Assembly: GCA_900143635.1 (NCBI GenBank)
Contig: FREY01000004.1
Location: 124,001-188,000 of the forward strand
Source of the DNA: Rhodobacteraceae bacterium Alg231-04
GTDB lineage: Bacteria; Pseudomonadota; Alphaproteobacteria; Rhodobacterales; Rhodobacteraceae
Length of the DNA: 64,000 nucleotides
Direction: 5' to 3'
Made by a program: the position numbers and the translations under genes
Part shown: positions 16,477 to 25,201 of the stretch, in pieces
Position numbering within the stretch: the stretch's first letter is position 1
How the letters are laid out: every line of letters begins with the position of its first letter
Notes under the pieces: generated by a model
Seen by the model: the letters and a program-made list of their open reading frames with translations, nothing else
Databases searched by the model: none
Told to the model about the DNA's origin: nothing

Positions 16477-17709
16477 ATGAACAGGGTAGTCAGGCAGGTG
16501 GCTGCGGCTGGGGTGGCGGCTTTGCTCGCAACCGGCGCATGGGCCGAAGGTTTTGGCGTTCTGGCACGGGTGGCCCCTGACGACAGCCTGATCTCCGACA
16601 CCCGGAACGGTGGCGCCTCGGTGCAGCTGGGCCTGAGCCAAGGGGTGCCTTTCCGGCTGTTCACGCTGGATGCGCCGCCACGGTTGGTGATGGATTTTCA
16701 GGAAGTGGACTGGACCGGGTTGGAGGCCGCAACGCTTGTTCAGGGCGAACAGGTGAAATCTGCCCAGTTCGGAACCTATGTTCCCGGCTGGTCACGCATG
16801 GTGCTGGAACTGGCGGGCCCGATGTCTGTTGAAACCGCTGCCCTGGATACCAGTGCCGTGGGCTCTGCTGCGCTGACGGTCGCCTTGAAACCGTCCAGCC
16901 CCGATTCCTTTGCCGCCGCCGCAGGTGCCCCAGAGGATGCCGCCTGGGAGGAGGATGCCCCGGTGGTGCCCACGGCAGATCCCTATTCAGATGATTTGCC
17001 GCTGGTGATGCTGGACCCCGGCCATGGCGGCATCGACCCCGGTGCCGAGGCCGAGGGCAAAGACGGCCACGTGGTGGAAAAGGAGCTGATCCTCGGGTTT
17101 GCCTACGAGCTGAGCGATATTCTGATCCGGTCGGGCCGGTTTCGGGTGCAGCTGACCCGCACGGATGATCAGTTTGTATCTCTGGAAAAACGCATAGCGG
17201 TGGCACATCTGGCCGGGGCGGATGTGTTTGTCTCGCTGCACGCGGATTCCCTGTCTGCTGGACGGGCGCATGGGGCTACCGTGCATGTGCTCTCAAAAGA
17301 CGCCTCCGATGTGGCCTCGGCCAAATTGGCGGAACGTCATGACCGGGCCAATCTTCTGGCCGGCGCTGATCTGACAGAGGCTGACGACCGTGTGACCGGC
17401 ATCATGCTTGATCTCGCCCGTCAGGAAACGCAGCCCCGCAGCGAGGCGCTGGCTGGTGCCTTGGTGGACGCGATGAGTGATCACGGCGGCCCGATGAACC
17501 GTCGGCCGCTGCGGCGGGCGTCGTTCTCGGTGCTCAAGGCGGCTGATATTCCCTCGGCTCTGATCGAGCTGGGGTTCCTGTCCAGCGAACGCGATCTGGC
17601 AAACCTGCAGGACCCGGAGTGGCGCAACAACATGGCGCGGGGCATTCTGGCCGGGTTGATCAACTGGCATGAATCCGATGTTGCCAACAAAGGGCTGGTC
17701 CGCCAGTAG
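16477..17709 (+). CDS. N-acetylmuramoyl-L-alanine amidase (AmiC type)
   Basis: A 410-residue periplasmic enzyme that cuts the amide bond between MurNAc and the peptide stem, usually to separate daughter cells. A signal peptide spans 1-23, ending AWA. An AMIN domain (about 30-138) would bind the division-site wall. The zinc-dependent Amidase_3 domain (about 175-395) shows LDPGHGGIDPG with His183, an EKEL segment at 201-204, SLHADS in the middle and IPSALIELGFLSS near the end with the catalytic Glu. I start at 16477 because GAGG lies 6-9 bases upstream; 16465 is also possible. A linker with many Ala, Glu and Pro separates the domains. It converges with the YbdK gene. Confidence 0.94.
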   Translation: MNRVVRQVAAAGVAALLATGAWAEGFGVLARVAPDDSLISDTRNGGASVQLGLSQGVPFRLFTLDAPPRLVMDFQEVDWTGLEAATLVQGEQVKSAQFGTYVPGWSRMVLELAGPMSVETAALDTSAVGSAALTVALKPSSPDSFAAAAGAPEDAAWEEDAPVVPTADPYSDDLPLVMLDPGHGGIDPGAEAEGKDGHVVEKELILGFAYELSDILIRSGRFRVQLTRTDDQFVSLEKRIAVAHLAGADVFVSLHADSLSAGRAHGATVHVLSKDASDVASAKLAERHDRANLLAGADLTEADDRVTGIMLDLARQETQPRSEALAGALVDAMSDHGGPMNRRPLRRASFSVLKAADIPSALIELGFLSSERDLANLQDPEWRNNMARGILAGLINWHESDVANKGLVRQ

Positions 17710-17759
17710 CCTTTTGACCCGGCCATTCATGGGCGTTGCGCGCAGGCTATGTGCCACCG

Positions 17760-18893
17760 TCAGAGATCGGCGTGGAATTCATCGACAAGATGTTCGACCA
17801 CTCCGCGCAGGGCGGCGTCCTGATCGCCGCCTGCAGCGCGCACACCGTTGAAAACCGCGCGTTGGCGTTCGGCGCTGGTGCCGGTGGCCAGAATGTCCTG
17901 AATGGCCGCGATCTCGGCCATGGATTGCAGGGCTTCGCCGTCCTCTGCCAGCAGTTCGATCAGTTCCTCGGCCAGTTGATCAAAGGGGACAAGCGCGCGC
18001 TGGCCGAAATCGATCATCCCTTCGGTCGTGCCATACCGCTGCGCCCGCCAGCGGTTTTCTTCGATCAGAAACCTGTCATAGATCCGCCAGCGTTGATTGC
18101 GGGTCGCCAGTCGCCACAGCATTCGGGTCAGTGCCTGTGTCAGGGCAGCCAGTGTCAGCGCATGTTCCAACCGGGGTGAGACATCGCAGATCCGGCTTTC
18201 CAGTGTCGGGAAACGCGACGAGGGGCGCAGGTCCCACCAGATTTTCGAACTGTCCTCAATCACCCCGATGGAGGTCAGCGCCTCGATCGAGCGTTGATAC
18301 TGCGCCCAAGAGTCCAGCTGCGGCGGCAGTCCGGTGCGTGGTAGGTTGTCAAAGATCGACAGCCGGTGGGAGGCTAGCCCTGTATCCTCGCCCTGCCAAA
18401 ACGGTGAAGAACACGACAGCGCCAGAAGATGCGGCAGGAAGTAGCGCAGCTGGTTCATCAGATCGATGCGCATATCGGCGTCACTGATTCCCACATGCAC
18501 ATGCATACCGCAGATCAGCATCCGCCGCACCACCCAGCCCAGATCGCGGCGCAGCCCGTCATAGCGTTCTTTCTTGGTGTGGTGTTGCTGGCGCCAATCG
18601 CCAAACGGGTGACAGGAGGCGGCAATGGGCATCAGATTATACTGGCCCGCAACACGCGCCACGGTGCTGCGCAGCTGTTTCAGGTCTTCGCGCGCCTCCC
18701 CAATGGTGCGGCAGACCTTTGTGCCGATCTCGATCTGACAAGACAGGTATTCGGGGCTGATCTGATTGCCAAGTTCCGCCTGACAGGCCTCCATCAGACC
18801 ATCCGGCGCTGGGGCCAGCGCCAGGCTGTCGCGGTCGACCAGCAGGTATTCCTCTTCGATTCCAATGGTGAAATCGGGCTCATTCAAGGGCAT
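17760..18893 (-). CDS. ybdK: Glutamate-cysteine ligase family 2 protein (YbdK type)
   Basis: This 377-residue carboxylate-amine ligase joins a carboxylate and an amine with ATP; E. coli YbdK has weak glutamate-cysteine ligase activity. Visible motifs are [11 protein letters not shown] at the N-terminus (metal-binding Glu cluster), [12 protein letters not shown] near 51-62, [10 protein letters not shown] near 127-136, and [19 protein letters not shown] near 217-235. GGGAGG lies six bases before the ATG. The true cellular substrate in this family is mostly unknown. It stands alone: downstream it converges with the amidase, and upstream it faces away from a methyltransferase gene. Confidence 0.92.
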   Translation of the reverse strand: MPLNEPDFTIGIEEEYLLVDRDSLALAPAPDGLMEACQAELGNQISPEYLSCQIEIGTKVCRTIGEAREDLKQLRSTVARVAGQYNLMPIAASCHPFGDWRQQHHTKKERYDGLRRDLGWVVRRMLICGMHVHVGISDADMRIDLMNQLRYFLPHLLALSCSSPFWQGEDTGLASHRLSIFDNLPRTGLPPQLDSWAQYQRSIEALTSIGVIEDSSKIWWDLRPSSRFPTLESRICDVSPRLEHALTLAALTQALTRMLWRLATRNQRWRIYDRFLIEENRWRAQRYGTTEGMIDFGQRALVPFDQLAEELIELLAEDGEALQSMAEIAAIQDILATGTSAERQRAVFNGVRAAGGDQDAALRGVVEHLVDEFHADL

Positions 18894-19023
18894 ATGCGCC
18901 TCCCTCGTGCTGCTTGGGTTAAGTCAAACGGCTGGCGCGGCGTTTGCCAAGGTGGATTGCTGTTGGAACAGCGCAAAAAGCCGGATATGCAGCATTTGTT
19001 TACTAAAATGGGGCTTGGGCGGC

Positions 19024-19866
19024 GTGAAGAAGAGAAGATTTCCGAAGTTGAACAACCTGCTGGCCCGCTGGCAGATCCGTGCCATCGATGGGCGGGAGTT
19101 TGACGCAGAACGCTCCCGGCTGGAGGCCTTTGAGGCCCGTGGCGGGCTGGACAGTGCCGCCTATGCGCTCAGCCCCGGTATGGCGGATTTTGATCTCACC
19201 CAGCTCACGGCGGAATTCACAGCGCATAAGGATGCGCTGGCGGCGCTGAAGGCGGGCGACAATCAGACCGGCTATATCCATGGCAACGAATATTATGATG
19301 CGCCGGATGCGGATGCGCTCTACCTGATGATCCGCCGCTTTCAGCCAAAACGCGTCATCGAGGTGGGCTGCGGCAATTCCACCCGCATCACCCGGCAGGC
19401 GATCATAGATGGCGGGCTGGACACCCAGATCACCGCCGTTGATCCCTATCCGCGCGCCGATATCGCCCATGTGGTGGATCATTTTGAGCAGAAAAATCTG
19501 GAAGACGTCGATCCGGCGCTGTTTGACACGCTGGAAGCCGGCGACGTGCTGTTCATCGACAGCAGCCATCAGGTGCGGATGAGCAACGATGTGGCGCATC
19601 TGTTCTGCCGGATCATCCCGGCCCTGAAACCCGGCGTGGTGATCCATGTCCACGACGTGTTCCTGCCCTATGAATATCCCAAGCGGTTCTTCTACGACTG
19701 CCCGTCGTGGGGCGAACAATATGTGCTGCACGCGCTGTTGCAGGGTGGGGGCTATGACATGCTCTGGCCCGGCTACATGCTGCAGCGCGCCCGCCCCGAC
19801 GCGGTCAAGGCGCTGCCGTTCCTTGGCGAGGGGCGCGCGCAGAGCCTTTGGGTTCAGAAACGCTGA
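19024..19866 (+). CDS. Class I SAM-dependent methyltransferase
   Basis: The 280-residue protein has a Rossmann-fold methyltransferase core. The SAM-binding motif VIEVGCGNSTRIT lies near residues 117-129, an acidic strand end follows in TAVDPYPRAD, and a LFIDSSHQVRMSNDV segment resembles DUF/Methyltransf_24-type enzymes, whose HVHD (here in VIHVHDVFLP) is a metal or catalytic site. Substrate unknown; related proteins modify surface sugars or small metabolites. The start is uncertain. A GTG at 19024 gives VKKRRFPKLNNLL and has a poor ribosome binding site; the open frame extends to 18865 with Cys-rich sequence that does not look real. It converges with the L,D-transpeptidase gene. Confidence 0.85.
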   Translation: MKKRRFPKLNNLLARWQIRAIDGREFDAERSRLEAFEARGGLDSAAYALSPGMADFDLTQLTAEFTAHKDALAALKAGDNQTGYIHGNEYYDAPDADALYLMIRRFQPKRVIEVGCGNSTRITRQAIIDGGLDTQITAVDPYPRADIAHVVDHFEQKNLEDVDPALFDTLEAGDVLFIDSSHQVRMSNDVAHLFCRIIPALKPGVVIHVHDVFLPYEYPKRFFYDCPSWGEQYVLHALLQGGGYDMLWPGYMLQRARPDAVKALPFLGEGRAQSLWVQKR

Positions 19867-19872
19867 ACCCAA
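19848..19872. terminator. Hairpin at convergent gene ends
   Basis: TTGGGTTCAG (19848-19857), loop AAACG and CTGAACCCAA (19863-19872) form a perfect 10-pair stem that contains the methyltransferase stop. It could stop transcription from both sides, although no long T-tract flanks it. Confidence 0.5.
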
Positions 19873-19896
19873 GAGGCCGTCCTTGGGCCGTAACAA

Positions 19897-20490
19897 TCAG
19901 AGCAGGCGGACCTGTGTGCCGACCTGCACCATCTGATAGAGCTCTTCGACGTGCTGGTTATAAAGCCCGATACAGCCCGAGGAGGCCTGACGGCCGATCT
20001 TGCGGGTGTCATGGGTGCCGTGGACCAGATAGGCGGGCCAGCTGAGGTACATGGCACGGGTGCCCAGCGGGTTGCCGGGATCACCGCCCTCGATATGGCG
20101 GGGCAGGTCGGGGTCGCGCTCGCGCATGGATGCGGTGGGGGTCCAGCCGGGGTTTTCACGCTTGCGCACCACTTCGCTGTAGCCACGTTTGGTCAGCTCT
20201 TCACTCATCGGCACTGACGAAGGGTAGAGCTTGTAGGTGCCATCCGGCCCCCAGTAATGCAGCGCCCGGCTGTTCATGTCGGCCAGCAGGCAGCCCACTT
20301 TGATCTCCTCGAAATGGTCCTGCCAGCGCTGTTGCTGGAAGGAGGAGATGTTGCGCTGCACCGGGATCTGGGTCTCGATTGGTGGTTCGTTTGCGGGGAA
20401 AGCATCCTGCGCGCGGGCCACGGCAGGGGCGGCCAGAGCGGCGGCGGCGCCGATCAGGGCATGACGGCGGGTAAGGCGGGGATGGGTCAA
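19897..20490 (-). CDS. L,D-transpeptidase (YkuD domain)
   Basis: A 197-residue exported enzyme of the ErfK/YbiS/YcfS family, which makes 3-3 cross-links in peptidoglycan or attaches proteins to it. The YkuD active site is visible as the HGTHD segment (His157) and SSGCIGLYN with nucleophile Cys173. The N-terminus reads TRRHALIGAAAALAAPAVARA, a twin-arginine-like signal peptide. The start is a TTG at 20490, supported by CCGGAG six bases upstream. The open frame continues to 20826, but that part is not protein-like and runs into mmsA, so the TTG decides the N-terminus. A long mmsA-side region of about 190 bases holds the promoter. Confidence 0.9.
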   Translation of the reverse strand: MTHPRLTRRHALIGAAAALAAPAVARAQDAFPANEPPIETQIPVQRNISSFQQQRWQDHFEEIKVGCLLADMNSRALHYWGPDGTYKLYPSSVPMSEELTKRGYSEVVRKRENPGWTPTASMRERDPDLPRHIEGGDPGNPLGTRAMYLSWPAYLVHGTHDTRKIGRQASSGCIGLYNQHVEELYQMVQVGTQVRLL

Positions 20491-20630
20491 TCTGCGCTCC
20501 GGGGCTGCTTGCGTTTGCTGGAAAGGTAAGGATGCGCGGGCCCAGCGAACAGGTAGGCGGCGCTGACTTCTTTGTGAGCGCGGCCCAATCGGCGGAAACT
20601 GGCCCGCAAAGCGCGCTGGCACGGAACGAA

Positions 20631-20657
20631 AAAGCCCGCCGGAGATCGGCGGGCTTT
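20631..20657 (-). terminator. Terminator of mmsA
   Basis: AAAGCCCGCCG (20631-20641), loop GAGAT and CGGCGGGCTTT (20647-20657) form an 11-pair stem. On the minus strand it ends in GGGCTTTTTCG. It lies 28 bases after the mmsA stop. Confidence 0.85.
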
Positions 20658-20684
20658 GCTGTTTATCCGTGAGTGGATAGGAGG

Positions 20685-22184
20685 TTAGTCCATGGCTTTG
20701 AAGTTGAACTCGCCGCCTTCTTTGATGCCGGAGAACCAGCGCGCGGTGACGGTCTTGGTGCGTGTGTAGAACCGGAACGCATCCGGCCCGTACTGGTTCA
20801 GGTCGCCAAAGGCCGATTTCTTCCATCCACCGAAGGTGTGGTAGGACAGCGGAACCGGGATTGGGAAGTTGATTCCGACCATGCCGACATTGACCCGGTG
20901 GGCAAAGTCACGCGCGGTATCGCCATCAGCGGTATAGATCGCGGTGCCGTTGCCATAGGCGTTGTCTTTCACCAGGTTCAGCGCGTCTTCATAGTTGTCC
21001 ATGCGGACCTGGCTCAGCACCGGGCCAAAGACTTCTTCCTTGTAGATGTCCATATCGGCAGTGACATTGTCGAACAGGGTCGGGCCGACAAAATAACCGT
21101 TCTCATACCCCTGCAGGTTCAGGCCACGACCATCGGTCACCAGGGTTGCGCCCTGCTCGACGCCGCTGTCGATCAGACCTTCGATACGGGCTTTGGCCTG
21201 TGCGGTGATGACGGGACCATAATCGATGTCCTCACCAGCAGTGTAGGGACCAACCCGCAGTTTTTCGATGCGCGGCAGCAGGCGTTCGACCAGACCATCG
21301 GCGGTTTCTTTGCCAACCGGAACCGCAACCGAGATCGCCATGCAGCGTTCGCCAGCGGCACCAAAGGCGGCACCGACCAGTGCGTCGGCGGCCTTGTCCA
21401 GATCGGCGTCGGGCATGATCAGCATGTGGTTCTTGGCACCACCAAAACACTGCGCGCGTTTGCCATTGGTGGCGGCGCGGCCATAGATGTACTGGGCGAT
21501 CGGGGTGGAGCCGACAAAGCCCACAGCCTGAATGGTCTCGTTGTCGAGGATCGCGTCAACGGCTTCCTTGTCGCCGTTCACAACCTGCAGAACACCGTCG
21601 GGCAGGCCCGCTTCTTTCAACAGTTCGGCCAGATACAGCGCGGTGGAGGGCACCCGCTCGGAGGGCTTCAGGATCATCGCGTTGCCGCAAGACAGGGCCG
21701 GGGCCATTTTCCACAACGGGATCATCGCCGGGAAGTTGAACGGCGTGATGCCCGCAACCACACCCAGGGCCTGACGCATGGAGTACAGATCGATGCCGGG
21801 GCCGCCGGCGTCGGTGAAGTCGCCCTTCAGCATGTTCGGCGCGCCCATGCAGACCTCGACAACTTCGAGGCCGCGCTGAACGTCGCCGCGGGCATCCGGC
21901 AGGGTCTTGCCGTGTTCGCGGGACACCAGCTCGGCCAGTTTGTCCATGTTTTCATTGATCAGGGCACCGAACTTCATCATCACGCGAGCGCGTTTTTGCG
22001 GGTTGGTGGCAGCCCAGCCAACCTGTGCGTCTGCGGCCTTGGCGATGATGGCGTCCATCTCGTCCTTGGTGGCCAGCGGAACCTGTGCCTGCACTTCGCC
22101 GGTGGCGGGGTTCAGCACATCGGTGAAACGGCCAGAGGTGCCTTTGACATGTTCGCCGTTTACGTAATGGGTGAGTTCCTGCAT
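20685..22184 (-). CDS. mmsA: Methylmalonate-semialdehyde dehydrogenase (CoA-acylating)
   Basis: This 499-residue NAD-dependent aldehyde dehydrogenase converts methylmalonate semialdehyde to propionyl-CoA, and malonate semialdehyde to acetyl-CoA, in valine, inositol and beta-alanine breakdown. The length and sequence fit the MmsA family well. Features include GVVAGITPFNFPAMIP near 141-156, GFVGSTPIA at 222-230, and catalytic Cys281 in GERCMAIS. The start at 22184 follows CAGGAGG at proper spacing; the open frame extends to 22460 but overlaps the divergent LysR gene. The LysR gene is likely its regulator by position. No other valine genes lie nearby. Confidence 0.96.
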   Translation of the reverse strand: MQELTHYVNGEHVKGTSGRFTDVLNPATGEVQAQVPLATKDEMDAIIAKAADAQVGWAATNPQKRARVMMKFGALINENMDKLAELVSREHGKTLPDARGDVQRGLEVVEVCMGAPNMLKGDFTDAGGPGIDLYSMRQALGVVAGITPFNFPAMIPLWKMAPALSCGNAMILKPSERVPSTALYLAELLKEAGLPDGVLQVVNGDKEAVDAILDNETIQAVGFVGSTPIAQYIYGRAATNGKRAQCFGGAKNHMLIMPDADLDKAADALVGAAFGAAGERCMAISVAVPVGKETADGLVERLLPRIEKLRVGPYTAGEDIDYGPVITAQAKARIEGLIDSGVEQGATLVTDGRGLNLQGYENGYFVGPTLFDNVTADMDIYKEEVFGPVLSQVRMDNYEDALNLVKDNAYGNGTAIYTADGDTARDFAHRVNVGMVGINFPIPVPLSYHTFGGWKKSAFGDLNQYGPDAFRFYTRTKTVTARWFSGIKEGGEFNFKAMD

Positions 22185-22262
22185 GGGAGCCTCCTGTTTT
22201 TGCGGTTGGCCAAATCCTAGGCTTGCAAATTTGACATGAAAAGAGGCAAGATAACAAACACG

Positions 22263-22292
22263 CTTTGCAGAAACGCAGAGTCTCCGCAAAAG
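22263..22292. promoter_or_regulatory. Possible LysR operator between mmsA and its LysR gene
   Basis: CTTTGC (22263-22268) and GCAAAAG (22286-22292) form an imperfect inverted pair in the 136-base gap between the divergent genes. LysR regulators usually bind a dyad in such gaps, but this one has wider spacing than the T-N11-A rule, so it is only a candidate. Confidence 0.3.
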
Positions 22293-22320
22293 ACGGAAAT
22301 GGGACAGAAGGACAGGCCAA

Positions 22321-23217
22321 ATGGATCCGCAATGGGATGATATGAAAGTGTTTCTTGCGGTGGCAAGAGAATCCAGCCTGTCCGGTGCCGGGCGCATTCT
22401 GAAGATGGATCCGGCCACTGTTGGCCGGAAAATCTCTCGATTTGAAGAAGCGCTGGACACAACGTTGTTTGTGAAATCGCCGCAAGGCTATGCGCTGAGC
22501 GCGGCAGGTGACCGGCTGCTGGTTCATGCGGAGGCGGCGGAACAGGCCATGCGGGCGGCCCAAGAGGCGCTGACCGGGCCGTCTGATACACTGTCCGGGC
22601 AGATCCGCATCGGCGCGCCAGATGGCTGCGCCAATTACATCCTGCCGCAGGTCTGCGCCAAAATTGGCGAAGAAAACCCGGATCTGGACATCCAGATCGT
22701 CGCCTTGCCGCGGATGATAAACCTGTCGCGGCGTGAAGCGGATATGGCGGTGACAGTGTCCATGCCGACCGCCGGTCAGCTGCTGGTTCAAAAGATCTGT
22801 GATTACAGATTACACGTTGTTGGATCGCGCCATTACCTGAAGGATCATCCGCCGATCGAAAAAGCCGCTGACCTCAAAGAGCATCGGATTATCGGCTATA
22901 TCCCGGATACGATTTTCGACAAGGAACTGGACTACCTGAGTGATCTGGGGATCGAGCGGGTGGCACTGGCGTCAAATTCTGTTTCGGTTCAGATCAAAAT
23001 GGTGGCGCAGGGCACCGGCCTGTGCGTGGCCCATGATTTTACGCTGCCGTTTCACCGCCCCTTGCGCAAAATTCTGACCAAGGAAATCAGCCTGTCGCGC
23101 AGTTTCTACATGGTGCGCCATCAAAGCGATCAGCGCAGCGAAAGGCTGAATCGTTTTGCCGAGGCGCTGAGCCGGGGCATGCGCGATGAAGTGGCGCGGC
23201 TGGAGGCGCTGACTTGA
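22321..23217 (+). CDS. LysR family transcriptional regulator, divergent from mmsA
   Basis: A 298-residue regulator with an N-terminal winged helix-turn-helix (about 1-62; MKVFLAVARESSLSGAGRIL then ISRFEEALDTTLF) and a LysR substrate-binding domain (about 92-290). AAGGA lies eight bases before the ATG. It is transcribed away from mmsA with 136 bases between starts, the classic arrangement for a LysR gene and its target, so it probably controls mmsA in response to a valine or beta-alanine breakdown intermediate. This is inference from position. The effector cannot be read from sequence. Confidence 0.93.
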   Translation: MDPQWDDMKVFLAVARESSLSGAGRILKMDPATVGRKISRFEEALDTTLFVKSPQGYALSAAGDRLLVHAEAAEQAMRAAQEALTGPSDTLSGQIRIGAPDGCANYILPQVCAKIGEENPDLDIQIVALPRMINLSRREADMAVTVSMPTAGQLLVQKICDYRLHVVGSRHYLKDHPPIEKAADLKEHRIIGYIPDTIFDKELDYLSDLGIERVALASNSVSVQIKMVAQGTGLCVAHDFTLPFHRPLRKILTKEISLSRSFYMVRHQSDQRSERLNRFAEALSRGMRDEVARLEALT

Positions 23218-23279
23218 CATAGGATGCAGTTGCGGCAACCCTTGGGGATACGTAACAAAATTATTTTGCAGGAGGCCGG

Positions 23280-23714
23280 ATGCTCATTCAACAAATCCTC
23301 AAGTCGAAAGCCAGTGCTGGCGTGGTGACTGTTTCCCCGGACGCGAGCGTGTCGGAAGCGGCCAAGGTTCTGGCAGAGAAGAAGTTTGGCACGGTGATGA
23401 TTTCGGCAGATGGAGAGCATCCCGATGGTATTCTTTCCGAACGCGATATCGTGCGTGAACTGGCAAAATCAGGCGGTGGTTGCCTGGACAAGCCAGTCAG
23501 CGACTATATGACCAAAAAACTGATCACCTGCACCGGTCAGTCCAATGCCGAAGACGTGCTGAAACAGATGACCGACGGGCGCTTTCGCCACATGCCGGTG
23601 GTCGAAGATGACAAGCTGGTCGGCATTGTGACGCTGGGCGACGTAGTCAAGGCCCAGCTGGCGACTGTGGCGATGGAAAAAGATGCCCTTAAGGACATGA
23701 TCATGGGCCATTGA
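23280..23714 (+). CDS. Tandem CBS domain protein
   Basis: This 144-residue protein consists of two CBS motifs (about 5-62 and 72-132) and little else. CBS pairs bind adenosine nucleotides such as AMP, ATP or SAM and regulate partner enzymes or act as sensors. Typical phrases are GTVMISADGEHPDGILSERD and MPVVEDDKLVGIVTLGDVVK. AGGAGG is seven bases before the ATG. It stands alone with its own terminator after the LysR gene, so its partner is unknown. Confidence 0.92.
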   Translation: MLIQQILKSKASAGVVTVSPDASVSEAAKVLAEKKFGTVMISADGEHPDGILSERDIVRELAKSGGGCLDKPVSDYMTKKLITCTGQSNAEDVLKQMTDGRFRHMPVVEDDKLVGIVTLGDVVKAQLATVAMEKDALKDMIMGH

Positions 23715-23739
23715 TTGGCCTGCCTTTAGGGAAAAATGC

Positions 23740-23769
23740 AAGGCGCAGTCAAAGGGCTGCGCCTTTTTT
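23740..23769 (+). terminator. Terminator of the CBS protein gene
   Basis: AAGGCGCAG (23740-23748) pairs with CTGCGCCTT (23757-23765), followed by a run of six T. It lies 25 bases after the stop codon. Confidence 0.9.
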
Positions 23770-23871
23770 GTTCGGAGCAGTTCCGTAAGACTACGGATGC
23801 GGCACTGCAGCACTTGCAATTCAATGCGCAATATTGTTGCGTGCTGCTGGGAATAATTCAGAGGGCTGGCT

Positions 23872-24366
23872 ATGCGTGTTGGGCTTTATCCGGGAACGTT
23901 TGATCCGATAACAATCGGTCACACAGATATCATCCGCCGCGCGTCGGCGCTGGTGGACAAGCTGGTGATCGGGGTGGCAATCAACCGCGACAAGGGGCCG
24001 TTGTTCACTCTGGAAGAACGTGTCGAAATGATCGAGGCGGAATGCGCCAAGCTGAGCGCCGACACCGGCACCGAGATTGTTGCGCATCCCTTTGAAAATC
24101 TGCTGATCAACTGCGCCCGCGATGTTGGCGCGCAGATCATCGTACGCGGGCTGCGTGCGGTTTCGGATTTCGAATACGAATTCCAGATGGTTGGCATGAA
24201 CCGGGCGCTGGACAGCTCGGTTGAGACGGTTTTTCTGATGGCCGAAGCCCGCCATCAGGCAATTGCCAGCAAGCTGGTCAAGGAAATCGCCCGGCTGGAT
24301 GGGGATGTGTCAAAATTCGTATCACCCCTGGTCCATGAACGATTGAAAGACCGACTGGGCAAGTAA
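23872..24366 (+). CDS. coaD: Phosphopantetheine adenylyltransferase
   Basis: A 164-residue enzyme of the CoA pathway that transfers AMP from ATP to 4'-phosphopantetheine. It has the nucleotidyltransferase motif GTFDPITIGH (residues 8-17, with the T-x-G-H signature) and the later RGLRAVSDFEYEFQM region near 93-107 that contacts substrate. Length matches the family (about 160). There is no strong ribosome binding site (GAGGGC about 10 bases upstream). It is a single gene with a strong terminator, and the next gene (DUF995) has its own ribosome binding site. Confidence 0.96.
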   Translation: MRVGLYPGTFDPITIGHTDIIRRASALVDKLVIGVAINRDKGPLFTLEERVEMIEAECAKLSADTGTEIVAHPFENLLINCARDVGAQIIVRGLRAVSDFEYEFQMVGMNRALDSSVETVFLMAEARHQAIASKLVKEIARLDGDVSKFVSPLVHERLKDRLGK

Positions 24367-24387
24367 CTGTCATCGCAGCTATGCGGA

Positions 24388-24413
24388 AAAGCCGGGCCTC
24401 TGGGCCCGGCTTT
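24388..24413 (+). terminator. Terminator of coaD
   Basis: AAAGCCGGGCC (24388-24398), loop TCTG, GGCCCGGCTTT (24403-24413) form an 11-pair perfect stem 22 bases after the stop. Confidence 0.85.
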
Positions 24414-24498
24414 GCAGTTTCTCGTGCGCAGGGCGCACGGGCTTGTCGGAGCGTTTGTCAGACCTACTGTTAACGTATTGTTTTGCAGGAGTTCTGTG

Positions 24499-24972
24499 AT
24501 GAAGGCTGTTGTATTCACTGTCTTGTTCGCCGTGATGTCGGCTGTGCCCGCAGCGCCTGTTGACGCCGGGCCGGTGCGTCTCGCTGATCCGCAAAAAGTT
24601 GCGGCGATTTATGCGGGTCGGACGGATCTGTGGGGCGGTTCCTGTGCGGGCGGTATCTATTATTCCGTGACGATGGAGGTGCGGGCCTGGTGCGGGGCGA
24701 ACAGTCAGGCATTTGGGGCCGGAACCTGGACTATCGATACCGAGGGGCGCCTGTGTCACAGGCTGAAATGGTATTGGCCGGATGAGGGCAAGACCGGGGC
24801 CGGACAGCCGGAGCGCAGCTGTATTGAGCATATGGTAGACGATCAGGGCAGGATCTGGCGGCACTGGCCGGGAGATTCGAAATGGTGGCGGATGAAGAAT
24901 AAAGATCAGCCGCTGAAAGGTTTCAAATACAAACGCCAGATCGCTGAGGCCCGTGCTGCGGCTGGGCTTTAA
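24499..24972 (+). CDS. DUF995 domain protein, secreted
   Basis: The 157-residue protein has a signal peptide (1-24, ending PVDAGP) and a mature domain rich in Trp and Cys (VRAWCGANSQAFGAGTWTI, CHRLKWYWP, RSCIEHMVDD) that matches the DUF995 type. Function is unknown; a periplasmic or surface role is likely from the signal peptide. CAGGAG lies nine bases before the ATG at 24499; the open frame extends to 24412 only through the coaD terminator. It converges with a 47-residue membrane protein gene (24977-25120). Confidence 0.75.
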   Translation: MKAVVFTVLFAVMSAVPAAPVDAGPVRLADPQKVAAIYAGRTDLWGGSCAGGIYYSVTMEVRAWCGANSQAFGAGTWTIDTEGRLCHRLKWYWPDEGKTGAGQPERSCIEHMVDDQGRIWRHWPGDSKWWRMKNKDQPLKGFKYKRQIAEARAAAGL

Positions 24973-24976
24973 AGCC

Positions 24977-25120
24977 TCAGCGCCAAAACGCCATCCATTC
25001 GATCAAGGCAAAGAGTTTCTTTCCGAGAAATACCATATGGCCCGGGCCATAGAGATAAACATCCAAGCCGATTGCGGCCAAAAGGAGACCGCCGAACATC
25101 AGGGCTATCCTGTTGGTCAT
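24977..25120 (-). CDS. Small membrane protein, 47 residues, downstream of gap
   Basis: The ORF starts MTNRIALMFGGLLLAAIGLD and ends LIEWMAFWR. One hydrophobic helix covers about residues 6-22, then comes a short polar tail. AGGA lies nine bases before the ATG. It follows the GAPDH gene on the same strand, 81 bases after a strong hairpin, and converges with the DUF995 gene. Many GAPDH loci of this group have a small ORF nearby, so I think it is real, but its function is unknown. It is too short for a default ORF scan. Confidence 0.55.
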   Translation of the reverse strand: MTNRIALMFGGLLLAAIGLDVYLYGPGHMVFLGKKLFALIEWMAFWR

Positions 25121-25140
25121 CGGAAAGGGTCCTAATACAG

Positions 25141-25174
25141 TTGCGCCCGGTCAGATATGCCTGACCGGGCGCAA
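25141..25174. terminator. Strong hairpin between gap and the small downstream gene
   Basis: GCGCCCGGTCAG and CTGACCGGGCGC form a 12-pair stem at 25143-25172. No T-tract follows in either orientation, so partial termination or RNA processing between gap and the small ORF is more likely than full stop. Confidence 0.5.
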
Positions 25175-25201
25175 AATCTCAAGTGGTGAGGGCAGTTAGC
25201 C

